NCBI GenBank assembly: GCA_964410215.1
Contig: CAYPHA010000005.1
Span: 59,632-123,631 of the forward strand
Source: CAYPHA01 sp964410215
GTDB lineage: Bacteria; Calditrichota; Calditrichia; Calditrichales; CAYPHA01
DNA length: 64,000 nucleotides
Direction: 5' to 3'
The position numbers and the translations under genes were made by a program. The notes below the pieces were generated by a model. It was not told the DNA's origin. It saw only the letters and a list, made by a program, of their open reading frames with translations, and did no database searches. Of the stretch, positions 43,488 through 52,134 are shown piece by piece. How positions within the stretch are numbered: position 1 is the first letter of the stretch; every line of letters starts with the position of its first letter.

Positions 43488-45683
43488 CTAAGGGGTTTTT
43501 GGTAATGAAAAATAGAACGTTGCTCCTTTATCCGGAGCTCCCTCGGCCCATACTTTTCCGTTATGGCGGTCAATAATTCTCTTTATTATAGCCAGGCCGA
43601 CTCCTGTTCCTTTGAATTCATCTTCGCGATGCAGGCGCTGGAATACACCGAAAAGTTTATGCTTATATTTATCGTCAAAACCGGCACCGTGATCTTTAAT
43701 AAAATAGGAAATAAAAATATCGTCAATATTTGCTCCAATCTCAATTTTTTTTAGTTTCGATTTGGAACTGTACTTCAGGGCGTTTGCAATAAGGTTTTGC
43801 CATACCTGTTTTAACAATGCGGAATCGCCGGTTACAGCCGGCACACTCTTAATGAAAATTTCGAATGATTTTTTTTCTTCTTCGCTGGCGATTTCATGGA
43901 ACATGGAATGAATAATAGCTTCCATATCAACCGGTGCCATTTTTAATTCACTGCGTGAAATCCGTGAAAGGCTCAGCATATCGAGAATAAGTTGATCCAT
44001 TTTTGCGGCGTTCTCGCGTATCGTATCAAGAAACCGCTTTCCTTCTGCGTCAAGTCTGTCCGTATAGTCCTCGATGAGAAATTTTGAAAAACCGTTTATT
44101 GCCCGTAATGGTGCACGCAGGTCGTGAGACACAGAGTATGTAAACGCATCCAGTTCCCTGTTGGACCGCTCCAGTTTTTCCCGCTCATTTTTTAGTTCTG
44201 CCGTGATCTGATTCAAATCTTCAACCATATAGAGCATGGCTTCCTTGCTTCGGTTCAGTTTATTCACTTTTTCACGGAGTTCAATTGTTCGCTGCTCAAC
44301 CTCGGCCTCCAGGTTATTGGTTAAATTCTGAAGATCTGTCTCTCTTTCCTTCCGCCCGGAGATGTCCCAGAATGTCACGACGGCCCCCGTCAGGGAATCA
44401 TTTTTTCTGATAGGATAGGCAAAAATTTCAGCCGGGAAAGAAGAACCGTCGGCACGCCATAACAATTCATCATCCGAATGTGTACCCTCACCTGTTTCTA
44501 AAGTTTTGAATACCGGACATTCTTTCCTGGTATACGTTGAGCCGTTGACTTTTGAGTGATGAATCAGTTCGTGGATATCTTTTGCGATAAATTGTTCTTT
44601 TCTCTCATAACCTAAAATACGTATTGCTGCATGATTGATAAACTCACATTTTCCGTTTTTATCAGTACCGTAAATGCCTTCGGCCGTAGAATTCAGCAAA
44701 AGACGAATTTGCTCTTCTTTGGCTTTTAATGATTCAAGAGTGTTTTTATGTTTATCAATTTCCTGGTTCAATTTGCCTGTTTTACGGCGTACTTCTTTGC
44801 GCAGCGCGAATACGGCAAAAGCCGAGAAAATAATCAGCAGTGGAATCAGAATATATACTACATATTTCGCAATCTCCACCCAGGAGATTTTCTCCCTGAA
44901 GGCAGGGCCAAACCATTTGTAACGTATTTGGTCATAAACATCTGTTGAAATGATCAGAGACAGGCCTTCATCTAACCTTGAGAGTAATTCACGATTTCCT
45001 TTTTTGACTGCAAAACAGAAATCCTGCCTGAATTGAGGAATTTGAAGCTCAAGTGGATATACAGATGAAATATCCAGTTTTTCAAGCAGTTGTATCCCCA
45101 TCAGACGCTGCGTGATTACGGCATCACCTTCTCCTGCGGCCAGCAGCCGGAATGCTTCTTCAAAAGTATTGGTAGTAATAATTTTATCAGAGACCCGTTC
45201 GCGTCTGACAAATTCTTCGGCATTGTCTCCTTTCATTACGAGAATTACTTTACTTTTTAAATCGGCAAGTGTCTTGATATCCGTCTGCTCTTTTCTCAAA
45301 AAAACGGCACCATGCAGAGACATGTAGGGAAGTGAGAAATCAAACAACATCTCCCGTTCGGGTGTGCGTCCGACAAAGGGCAGAGCGTCAATCTTCCCTT
45401 CTGCAAGATCCCGTTTAATCTTATTCCAGAGACCTATTTTTATTTTCACATCAAGGCCGGCCGCTTCGGCTGCTGCCATAAACAGGTCGACAGCAAAACC
45501 GGAAGCGTTACCATCCTCATCCACGATACAATACGGCGGATAGTCGGGTTCAGAGGCAATCAGGATCGTATCAGATATATAAATCTTTTTGTTCAGGCTG
45601 TCTCCATGCAGGGTATAAGCATTCAGGACTGTCAACGGAAGCAGAATCCCCCAAATGAATAATTTCCATATCCTGTTCATCAT
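43488..45683 (-). CDS. Membrane sensor kinase with periplasmic solute-binding (SBP_bac_3) domain, PAS, HisKA, HATPase
   Basis: 731 residues. After a signal/anchor (LFIWGILLPLTVLNAYTL) comes a periplasmic amino-acid-binding-type domain (ILIASEPDYPPYCIV ... ALPFVGRTPEREMLFDFSLP, about 35-260) and a membrane segment (VVYILIPLLIIFSAFAVFAL). Then come a PAS domain with PAC, a coiled coil, HisKA with YSVSHDLRAPLRAINGF and HATPase_c (GVGLAIIKRIIDRHNG). It resembles BvgS-like kinases that sense a small ligand in the periplasm. The ligand cannot be read out. The next gene is a lone receiver. Confidence 0.93.
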   Translation of the reverse strand: MMNRIWKLFIWGILLPLTVLNAYTLHGDSLNKKIYISDTILIASEPDYPPYCIVDEDGNASGFAVDLFMAAAEAAGLDVKIKIGLWNKIKRDLAEGKIDALPFVGRTPEREMLFDFSLPYMSLHGAVFLRKEQTDIKTLADLKSKVILVMKGDNAEEFVRRERVSDKIITTNTFEEAFRLLAAGEGDAVITQRLMGIQLLEKLDISSVYPLELQIPQFRQDFCFAVKKGNRELLSRLDEGLSLIISTDVYDQIRYKWFGPAFREKISWVEIAKYVVYILIPLLIIFSAFAVFALRKEVRRKTGKLNQEIDKHKNTLESLKAKEEQIRLLLNSTAEGIYGTDKNGKCEFINHAAIRILGYERKEQFIAKDIHELIHHSKVNGSTYTRKECPVFKTLETGEGTHSDDELLWRADGSSFPAEIFAYPIRKNDSLTGAVVTFWDISGRKERETDLQNLTNNLEAEVEQRTIELREKVNKLNRSKEAMLYMVEDLNQITAELKNEREKLERSNRELDAFTYSVSHDLRAPLRAINGFSKFLIEDYTDRLDAEGKRFLDTIRENAAKMDQLILDMLSLSRISRSELKMAPVDMEAIIHSMFHEIASEEEKKSFEIFIKSVPAVTGDSALLKQVWQNLIANALKYSSKSKLKKIEIGANIDDIFISYFIKDHGAGFDDKYKHKLFGVFQRLHREDEFKGTGVGLAIIKRIIDRHNGKVWAEGAPDKGATFYFSLPKTP

Positions 45684-45684
45684 T

Positions 45685-46851
45685 TCAACCTTTACAGTTC
45701 TTTCTCAGACGCTTTATTTCATCTTTCAGTTCCTGCATGCGTATTTCCCGGTCGATGGTCGCATCATGAAAAAGTTCCAGTTCATTCACACGTGCCTGCA
45801 ATTGCCTGGTTTTTTCCAAAACCTCTGCCTGCAGATTATTTTTCAGCCGCAGAACCTCTTCCTCTGCCTTTTTACGATCTGTAATATCGCGCCCCAACCC
45901 GATAATTTCTTTAATTCTGCCCTTTTCATCCAGAATCGCTTTGTCAATCCACGCAAACCAGCGCCATCCTTTTACTGTTTTCGCTCTCTGTTCCAGATAG
46001 CAGGTATGTGGCGGTTGTGATAGGCTTTGCATGATCTCAGTGGTTTTTTCACGGTCATCCGCATGCACCAACGGCATAAATTTTTTACCAAGCAATTCCT
46101 GTTCGGTCTTTCCAAACGTATGACAATAAGAAGGGCTCACAAAAAGGAACCGGCCATCAGGACCGACTTTTACCAGTAAATCAACATGATTCTCGACTAA
46201 CAGCTTATATTTTTCTTCCGTTTTCTTTATCGTTTCTTTTAATTTCTTATGTTCGGTCATATTCAGTACGGAAATAATAAAATAAAGCGGGCTCCCCTGT
46301 TCATCATGGTTAAGTGAAATGGTCATGGCGCCCCAGACACCCGTTCCGTTTTTATGTGTGAACCTATTTTCCAGGACGGCCTGTTTCACCGCCCCGCTGA
46401 GCAGCGCTTTTTGAACATCTTCGCATTTTTGCCGGTCATCAGGGTGTATAATTTCTCCGAGTTTTTTCAACCCGAATTCATCAGGTGTATAACCGAGCAT
46501 CCCGGCAAACGTCCGGTTTGCCCGTAACAGACCATCCATACCGGAGAGTGCCTTCGCTATGGACCGGTCCTCAAATACACTCCGAAATATTTTTTCGTTT
46601 TCCTTAATCATTGCGTTCTGTCTCGAGATAATTTGGTATTCTCTGCGAATTAACCAGAAAATCAAAATAGAGGATATCAGAACAAAAATGATCCCTTTAA
46701 TCAATTGAGCATCCATATAAGTACCCGGAAAATTAAATATATGTTGCACCGCCTTATCGGACAAGATAATCCAGGCTGATGAAAGGACCAGGTAAGTTAA
46801 GGCGATTCTATAGGGGGATGCTCTCAGATTAATAAATTTATACTTTTTCAT
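45685..46851 (-). CDS. Membrane PAS-PAS protein without kinase domain
   Basis: 388 residues: two N-terminal membrane helices (ALTYLVLSSAWIIL and GIIFVLISSILIFWLI), a PAS domain (FRSVFEDRSIAKALSG), a second PAS-PAC (YKLLVENHVDLLVKVGPDG ... GLGRDITDRKKAEEE) and a C-terminal coiled coil. The coiled coil ends in ELFHDATIDREIRMQELKDE. No kinase, cyclase or receiver follows. The same tail motif ends the next protein upstream in transcription. It starts 11 bases after that gene. It may feed signals to the neighbouring kinases by coiled-coil contact; this is inference. Confidence 0.88.
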   Translation of the reverse strand: MKKYKFINLRASPYRIALTYLVLSSAWIILSDKAVQHIFNFPGTYMDAQLIKGIIFVLISSILIFWLIRREYQIISRQNAMIKENEKIFRSVFEDRSIAKALSGMDGLLRANRTFAGMLGYTPDEFGLKKLGEIIHPDDRQKCEDVQKALLSGAVKQAVLENRFTHKNGTGVWGAMTISLNHDEQGSPLYFIISVLNMTEHKKLKETIKKTEEKYKLLVENHVDLLVKVGPDGRFLFVSPSYCHTFGKTEQELLGKKFMPLVHADDREKTTEIMQSLSQPPHTCYLEQRAKTVKGWRWFAWIDKAILDEKGRIKEIIGLGRDITDRKKAEEEVLRLKNNLQAEVLEKTRQLQARVNELELFHDATIDREIRMQELKDEIKRLRKNCKG

Positions 46852-46862
46852 ATATATTCTAC

Positions 46863-49625
46863 CTATTCCCCCATCCTCTTCAGCATTTTTATTTCGTCTT
46901 TCAACTCTTTTATACGCAATTCCCGGTCTATCGTGGCATCATGAAAGCGTTCCAGTTCCCGGATCCTGTCATTTAACGCTTTCGTTCTTTCCGCTACTTT
47001 CTTCCCTAATTCCGCATTTAACTTACACAATTCATTTTCCGTTTTCTTCCGTTTAACAATTTCAGAAATTAAGTTGGCAGAAGCCAGTAATCGTTCTTTC
47101 GCGATATTAATGATATAGTCCGGCCTCGGTTCATATTGCTTTGCTAATTCGGCCAGTTTTTCAGGAGATACCTGATATTTTCCGGAAAGCTCATTTAGCG
47201 TGTGTTCATCCTGGGGCGGATTTCCGTAACCAAAATTAATGGCGCCTATCACTTCATCTTCCATCAAAATAGGTATGGCATATAATCGTATTCCTCCGTT
47301 ACATTCAATATCCACGGGTTTTCTGGATTGCATCGCCTTAGACGAAGCATCTGTCCAGCAGGATTCATGGCAAAGCCAGTTACCACTGGACAATGCTTTA
47401 CGATTATCTTTCGTATTACATAGTTTCCTTGAAGATTGATCCATAAACCTGCACCACCCTGAAGAAAAAATACCGAGGGCATAGTCGCCGTTTTTTTCGT
47501 ATATAGCTGAAGACGATTCCAGTAATGTTAAATAGTCACTCGCAATATTTTTAAGAACATCCGGTCCGACGGCGTCCAGAATAAGGCGGTTTTTGCTCAG
47601 TATGGTTAAATCACCGTAGTCCGGCAATGCATTTTGACTTTCATGAGGAAGGTTTCCGGTTTTTTTTCTGAGCATCCATTCGATACGATGAAGCGCCTCT
47701 TCAGCAAGGTACTTCTCTGTAACATCGGTTAGCAGGATAAAGTTAAGTTCACCCGTTGTTGCCAGGCGGAATTCAATGTGCTTAACAGAACCATCTTTAC
47801 AGGTTACCGGATACTGCATAGATGGAAACTTGATTTGTTCTTTACGGGTCTTTTCCAGAGTCTCAATCCATTTTTTCTTAACCTCATGTCTCAGGTCCGG
47901 ATCAGGATATGCCAAAGGCCACCATTCTTCCACAGAAGGTATATTATTGATGGTATATCCGAAAATATCCGTAAATCGCTTATTAATATATAATGTATTT
48001 TCCCTTCTATCGGAAATAAGAATAGCGATCGGGGCCGCTTCAGCCAGAAGCCTGAAACGGCTTTCACTGTTTCGCAGCTCCTCTTCTGCATTCACACGGT
48101 CGGTAATATCTCTGACAAATGAAAAAGACAGTAATTTGTCATAGAATTTAAAATAATTCACCGTAACCTCAACCGGAAATTCCGAACCGTCTTTTTTGCG
48201 GTGAACAGATATAATGGTATTACTGTTTTTCGCCCGTGTAATTTCGCGGTGTTTCCTGAACGACGCCGGGGAGAATCCCGGATCAATTTTAAAAAGCGAC
48301 ATTCCTTTGAGTTCATCCTGTGAATACCCCACGCTACGCGCTGCATACCGGTTGGCATAGGTAATAATCCCGTCTTCTTCCACCTGGTACACACCAATTT
48401 GGGCCTGTTCAATACCGAAATGTATTTCCTTCATTTTGTATTCAAAATTTTTACGCGCCGTGATATCGGAATGCGTACCGATAACCCTTACAGGTCGTCC
48501 CAATTTATCCCTTTTTATGACTTTACCGCGATCCAGTATCCATTTATAGGAACCATCTTTACAGATCAGACGATGTTCATTAATATAAACCGGTGTGTTC
48601 CCATGGAGATGCCTGTTTAAATCCTGTTCAGCGCCTGCCAGATCATCGGGATGAATTCTTTTCTTCCATTCATGAAACGTATTGTCTATTTCATGAGGTT
48701 TATACCCGAGCATTTTTTTCCAAGTATCCGAATAAAATACTTCATTTGTCCGGGGATTCCAATCCCACAGTCCGTCTCCGGAACCTTCTATTGCAAATTG
48801 CCATCTCTCCTCACTTTGCCTGAGCTGTTTTTCTGCCCGTTTTCGCTCTTCAATGCTCCTCGTAGATCCCTGCAAGCCTTTAAGCTCCCCGTCAACAATC
48901 AAGGGTCTGCTGATAATTTCCAGAGGAATGAGGTCACCATCTTTATTATACATTTCCGTTTCGAAAGAAACGATTCCGAACGTCTTATAATTCTTGAGCA
49001 TTTTAATGGCCAGGCGTGCCATTTTAAAAAATTCACGCCATGTGGTATGTTGAGAAAGACGTGTGCCAATCCATTCTTCCGGTTTAAATCCCGTTATATC
49101 GAACAGCGATGGACTAAGATATAAAAATCGCAATTTCATGTCGAGTTGCCAGATGCAATCGAGGGCGTTATCCGCAATGAACCGGTATTTCTCTTCCTTT
49201 TCCCGTAATAACTGTTCCATACGTTTACGTTCGGTGATATCTACAGATACTGTAAGAATGGCTTTATCTTTCCGGTAATCGATAATCTGCGCAAAGAAAT
49301 CCACCCAGCGTTCCTGCCCGTCTTTCCTGATTATTTTCAGTTCGTACCTTGGCGAGACATCGCCTCCCTCGAGCCGGTCACTTTCACGACTCAGGAACAT
49401 TTTACGCTGACCGGTGGGGATTATATCGAGAGGATCCATAGAGCCGGCTTCTGATTCCGAATAACCGGTCAGATGCCGCCAGGCCGGATTGACATAAAGA
49501 TACCCGAACTGTTCTTTTTTTTGCAGTATCGCTATGGCAGTGGGCATCATCTCCAGCGCATTTCTGAATGGATTATCCGCATTCTTTTCCATAGCATCTC
49601 CAATAATTGGGATGTCAGGTAGCAT
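46863..49625 (-). CDS. Multi-PAS sensory protein with PocR-like domain, no kinase domain
   Basis: 920 soluble residues. About five PAS/PAC units (ALEMMPTAIAILQKKEQFGY, YRFIADNALDCIWQLDM, WQFAIEGSGDGLWDWNPRT, IEQAQIGVYQVEEDG, FRLLAEAAPIAILISDR) come before a PocR-type sensory domain. That domain has Cys residues in CRFMDQSSRKLCN and LCHESCWTDASSKAM followed by CNGGIRLYAIPI. A coiled coil ends in ERFHDATIDRELRIKELKDE. PocR domains are thought to bind small hydrocarbon-derived ligands. No output domain is present. Confidence 0.88.
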   Translation of the reverse strand: MLPDIPIIGDAMEKNADNPFRNALEMMPTAIAILQKKEQFGYLYVNPAWRHLTGYSESEAGSMDPLDIIPTGQRKMFLSRESDRLEGGDVSPRYELKIIRKDGQERWVDFFAQIIDYRKDKAILTVSVDITERKRMEQLLREKEEKYRFIADNALDCIWQLDMKLRFLYLSPSLFDITGFKPEEWIGTRLSQHTTWREFFKMARLAIKMLKNYKTFGIVSFETEMYNKDGDLIPLEIISRPLIVDGELKGLQGSTRSIEERKRAEKQLRQSEERWQFAIEGSGDGLWDWNPRTNEVFYSDTWKKMLGYKPHEIDNTFHEWKKRIHPDDLAGAEQDLNRHLHGNTPVYINEHRLICKDGSYKWILDRGKVIKRDKLGRPVRVIGTHSDITARKNFEYKMKEIHFGIEQAQIGVYQVEEDGIITYANRYAARSVGYSQDELKGMSLFKIDPGFSPASFRKHREITRAKNSNTIISVHRKKDGSEFPVEVTVNYFKFYDKLLSFSFVRDITDRVNAEEELRNSESRFRLLAEAAPIAILISDRRENTLYINKRFTDIFGYTINNIPSVEEWWPLAYPDPDLRHEVKKKWIETLEKTRKEQIKFPSMQYPVTCKDGSVKHIEFRLATTGELNFILLTDVTEKYLAEEALHRIEWMLRKKTGNLPHESQNALPDYGDLTILSKNRLILDAVGPDVLKNIASDYLTLLESSSAIYEKNGDYALGIFSSGWCRFMDQSSRKLCNTKDNRKALSSGNWLCHESCWTDASSKAMQSRKPVDIECNGGIRLYAIPILMEDEVIGAINFGYGNPPQDEHTLNELSGKYQVSPEKLAELAKQYEPRPDYIINIAKERLLASANLISEIVKRKKTENELCKLNAELGKKVAERTKALNDRIRELERFHDATIDRELRIKELKDEIKMLKRMGE

Positions 49626-49684
49626 CCGTAAGAAAAACGTCAGAAATTATCTGCATCAGATAGGTTGAATATTAATCACCGTTC

Positions 49685-50836
49685 TTACAAGGTCACATAA
49701 ACCGGTTCTTTAATTTTATATACGCGGGACCAGTTTTTTACACGAATCAGAAGCGCGTCGGTAATTTCCTGACCCGCCATAACAAGAATCTGACCGGTAT
49801 CGGTTTTCAGGTTGTCAACAAGATACATACCTGTAGAAATTTCTTCAACAGATATTCTCCGGGTTTCTCGGGTTTTACGTTTTAGCTGTTTTCCATCCAG
49901 AACTTCGTCGCTCAATACTTTGCGCAACAAGGATTCATCATACCAACCTTCTCTGGCATTCATAATATCCCTGACTTTTCTGCGATCTAAACCTGCATCC
50001 TGTAACAGCGTAAAATCATTAAATATTTTAAATATTCTGGCACCCAGGGGAATCTGAGCTCCTTTAATATCATCATCCGGAGTACCTTCCCCATTGAAAT
50101 GTTTATCCTGATACAGAATGATTCGTGCCACTTCCGACAAGCGCGGAATATTTTTTAGAAGGTCATGACCCGTTTTGGGAATCCTGGAAATCATTGTGCG
50201 TTCGACTTCTGTGAGTTCGTCCTGTTTATGCATTTTTTTCAGGACAATGCCCGGAATAGTTACACCGCCAATGCGTGCCAGCAAAGCCGCCACTTCAATT
50301 TCCCAACTTCCATCAATCAATTGATTTTCTGATATTTTTCGTACAAAATCTCTCAGTTTAAGCGCCTTGCTGAACATTTCCTGGTCGATCATTGAGAGAA
50401 TTTCAATAAGGATCTTTATACTTCCCTGGAGTGTTTTATTGAGCAACTCATGCTCGGCTTTAATCAATTCATATTGCCTGATACCGTCATTGATTACTTT
50501 AATGAGATTTTCAGGGCGGCATGGCTTTGTCAGAAAACGAAAAATATTTCCCTCATTAACCGCCTCCATGGCAATATTGAAATCAGCATGTCCGGTAAGC
50601 ATCATCCGGGTAGTCTCCGGAGCATTAATCTTCACCTCTGTAAGCAGTTCTATGCCGTTCATTCCGGGCATGTTCATATCGGTAACCACTACCGAAAACG
50701 GCCCTTTGGATTTAATTATTTGCAAAGCCATCTCACCGCCGAGAGCTGTGATTAACTGAAAATTCTTTCGCAATATCCTGCGATATGATTCCAGAACATG
50801 TTGTTCATCATCCACAAGTAGAACATTTCGATTCAT
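49685..50836 (-). CDS. Response regulator with degenerate HD-GYP-like domain
   Basis: 383 residues. The receiver (VLLVDDEQHVLESYRRIL, VVVTDMNMPGMNG, FLTKPCRPENL) is followed by a helical domain aligned with RpfG-type HD-GYP proteins. The metal-binding residues are changed: the HD position reads LARIGGVTIPGIVL and the HHE-GYP region reads YQDKHFNGEGTPDDDIKG. A cyclic-di-GMP phosphodiesterase would need those residues, so the domain is probably non-catalytic. Its start overlaps the REC-HDOD gene stop by one base (TAATG). Confidence 0.87.
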   Translation of the reverse strand: MNRNVLLVDDEQHVLESYRRILRKNFQLITALGGEMALQIIKSKGPFSVVVTDMNMPGMNGIELLTEVKINAPETTRMMLTGHADFNIAMEAVNEGNIFRFLTKPCRPENLIKVINDGIRQYELIKAEHELLNKTLQGSIKILIEILSMIDQEMFSKALKLRDFVRKISENQLIDGSWEIEVAALLARIGGVTIPGIVLKKMHKQDELTEVERTMISRIPKTGHDLLKNIPRLSEVARIILYQDKHFNGEGTPDDDIKGAQIPLGARIFKIFNDFTLLQDAGLDRRKVRDIMNAREGWYDESLLRKVLSDEVLDGKQLKRKTRETRRISVEEISTGMYLVDNLKTDTGQILVMAGQEITDALLIRVKNWSRVYKIKEPVYVTL

Positions 50837-52044
50837 TACAATTCTCCGGATTCATATAATTGCCTGCATCTGTTAAACCAATCTTCGCGTTGCTCTGAAG
50901 TCCAGAATTGACGCAAATAAGTATCCTGTATTTCGTATTTAAATAAATCACTTCTTTTCTTATGTATTCTATGTGCAAAAGCCGCCGCCAGATGCAGAAC
51001 ATGCCCAACCTGAATATCTTCATAATCCAGTTCGGCCAAATTGCGGAAGTATGTAATTGCCTCAATCACCTTATCGGAGAATCTCCATAAACCCAGCAAA
51101 TAGGCGCCAATTTGATAATGGGTTGCTCCAAACACCTCATTTTCCAACTCACAGACAGAAACTTTCTCCAGACGGGATCGTTTCAAAATCTGCTTAAACT
51201 GACGGGGTAATTTGGAAGCCAGAATTAAAAACCCGATATCATAAATGAACCCTACTAAAAAAGCGTCCTCGATAAAACCGGCGTTATCCGAAATTTCCTG
51301 CGCAATCAGTCTCGAAAAATGTGCTGTCAGTTTACTATAATCCCATACATCTTTTATAAGATCTGATAGTTCCTCATCAGTTTTAAGTACTGAGAAGACT
51401 TCCAGACTTAAGACAAGTGTTTTAATTGTCGTTATCCCAAGCATTGTAACAGCCTGGACCGGACTTGTTATGTCTTTATAGAATCCAAAAAATGATGAAT
51501 TGATCAGTTTTAAGACCTGAGTTGTCATCCCCATATCTTCTTCAATGATCTGACCAATCTCGTGTATCGAGGTACCGGGATCTTGTAATTTCTCAATAAT
51601 CTTACTGTACAATGCAGGTTGACTGGGTAACGTATCCATCTGAGAGACAATACTCTTTATCTCCATCCCTTTCATCATCGCGTGTAGTTTGCTCGCCCTG
51701 TTAATGGATTTATACAATTGCTCTGCGTTGCAGGGCTTTGAGTGAAACTGATGGCTGGGTCGGACGGATTTAAGAATCAAACCCTGTTCAGAATAGCCTG
51801 ATAAAATTATGCGAATTACGTTCGGATATTTTTTCATGACAATTGAAAGTAATTCAGCACCGTCCATTCCGGGCATGCGCATATCGGATACAATTACGTC
51901 AATAGATTCTTTTTCCAGAATTTTCAGGGCTTCAGGACCACTGACGGCAAATTTCATTTCCCATTCATTTCGCAGCGGACGAAGCATTCTTTTAAGACCT
52001 TCAATTACAAATAATTCATCGTCTACAAACAAGATTTTTTTCAT
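50836..52044 (-). CDS. Response regulator with HDOD domain
   Basis: 402 residues. Receiver: KILFVDDELFVIEGLKRML, VIVSDMRMPGMDG, HSKPCNAEQL. An HDOD domain follows, containing LPSQPALYSKIIEKL, SIHEIGQIIEEDMGMTTQVL, LINSSFFGF and ITSPVQAVTMLGITTIKTLVLSL. HDOD proteins lack catalytic HD residues and act as scaffolds or regulators in signalling. It lies 90 bases after the large hybrid kinase gene and overlaps the HD-GYP-like regulator gene by one base. Confidence 0.92.
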   Translation of the reverse strand: MKKILFVDDELFVIEGLKRMLRPLRNEWEMKFAVSGPEALKILEKESIDVIVSDMRMPGMDGAELLSIVMKKYPNVIRIILSGYSEQGLILKSVRPSHQFHSKPCNAEQLYKSINRASKLHAMMKGMEIKSIVSQMDTLPSQPALYSKIIEKLQDPGTSIHEIGQIIEEDMGMTTQVLKLINSSFFGFYKDITSPVQAVTMLGITTIKTLVLSLEVFSVLKTDEELSDLIKDVWDYSKLTAHFSRLIAQEISDNAGFIEDAFLVGFIYDIGFLILASKLPRQFKQILKRSRLEKVSVCELENEVFGATHYQIGAYLLGLWRFSDKVIEAITYFRNLAELDYEDIQVGHVLHLAAAFAHRIHKKRSDLFKYEIQDTYLRQFWTSEQREDWFNRCRQLYESGEL

Positions 52045-52134
52045 CGACTATCCATTATTCCTAAATAACAAATCCCGATTATTAAATATCGATTCTGCAC
52101 TCCAATAAGTTGCCTTTATTATTGCCTTCAAGCT

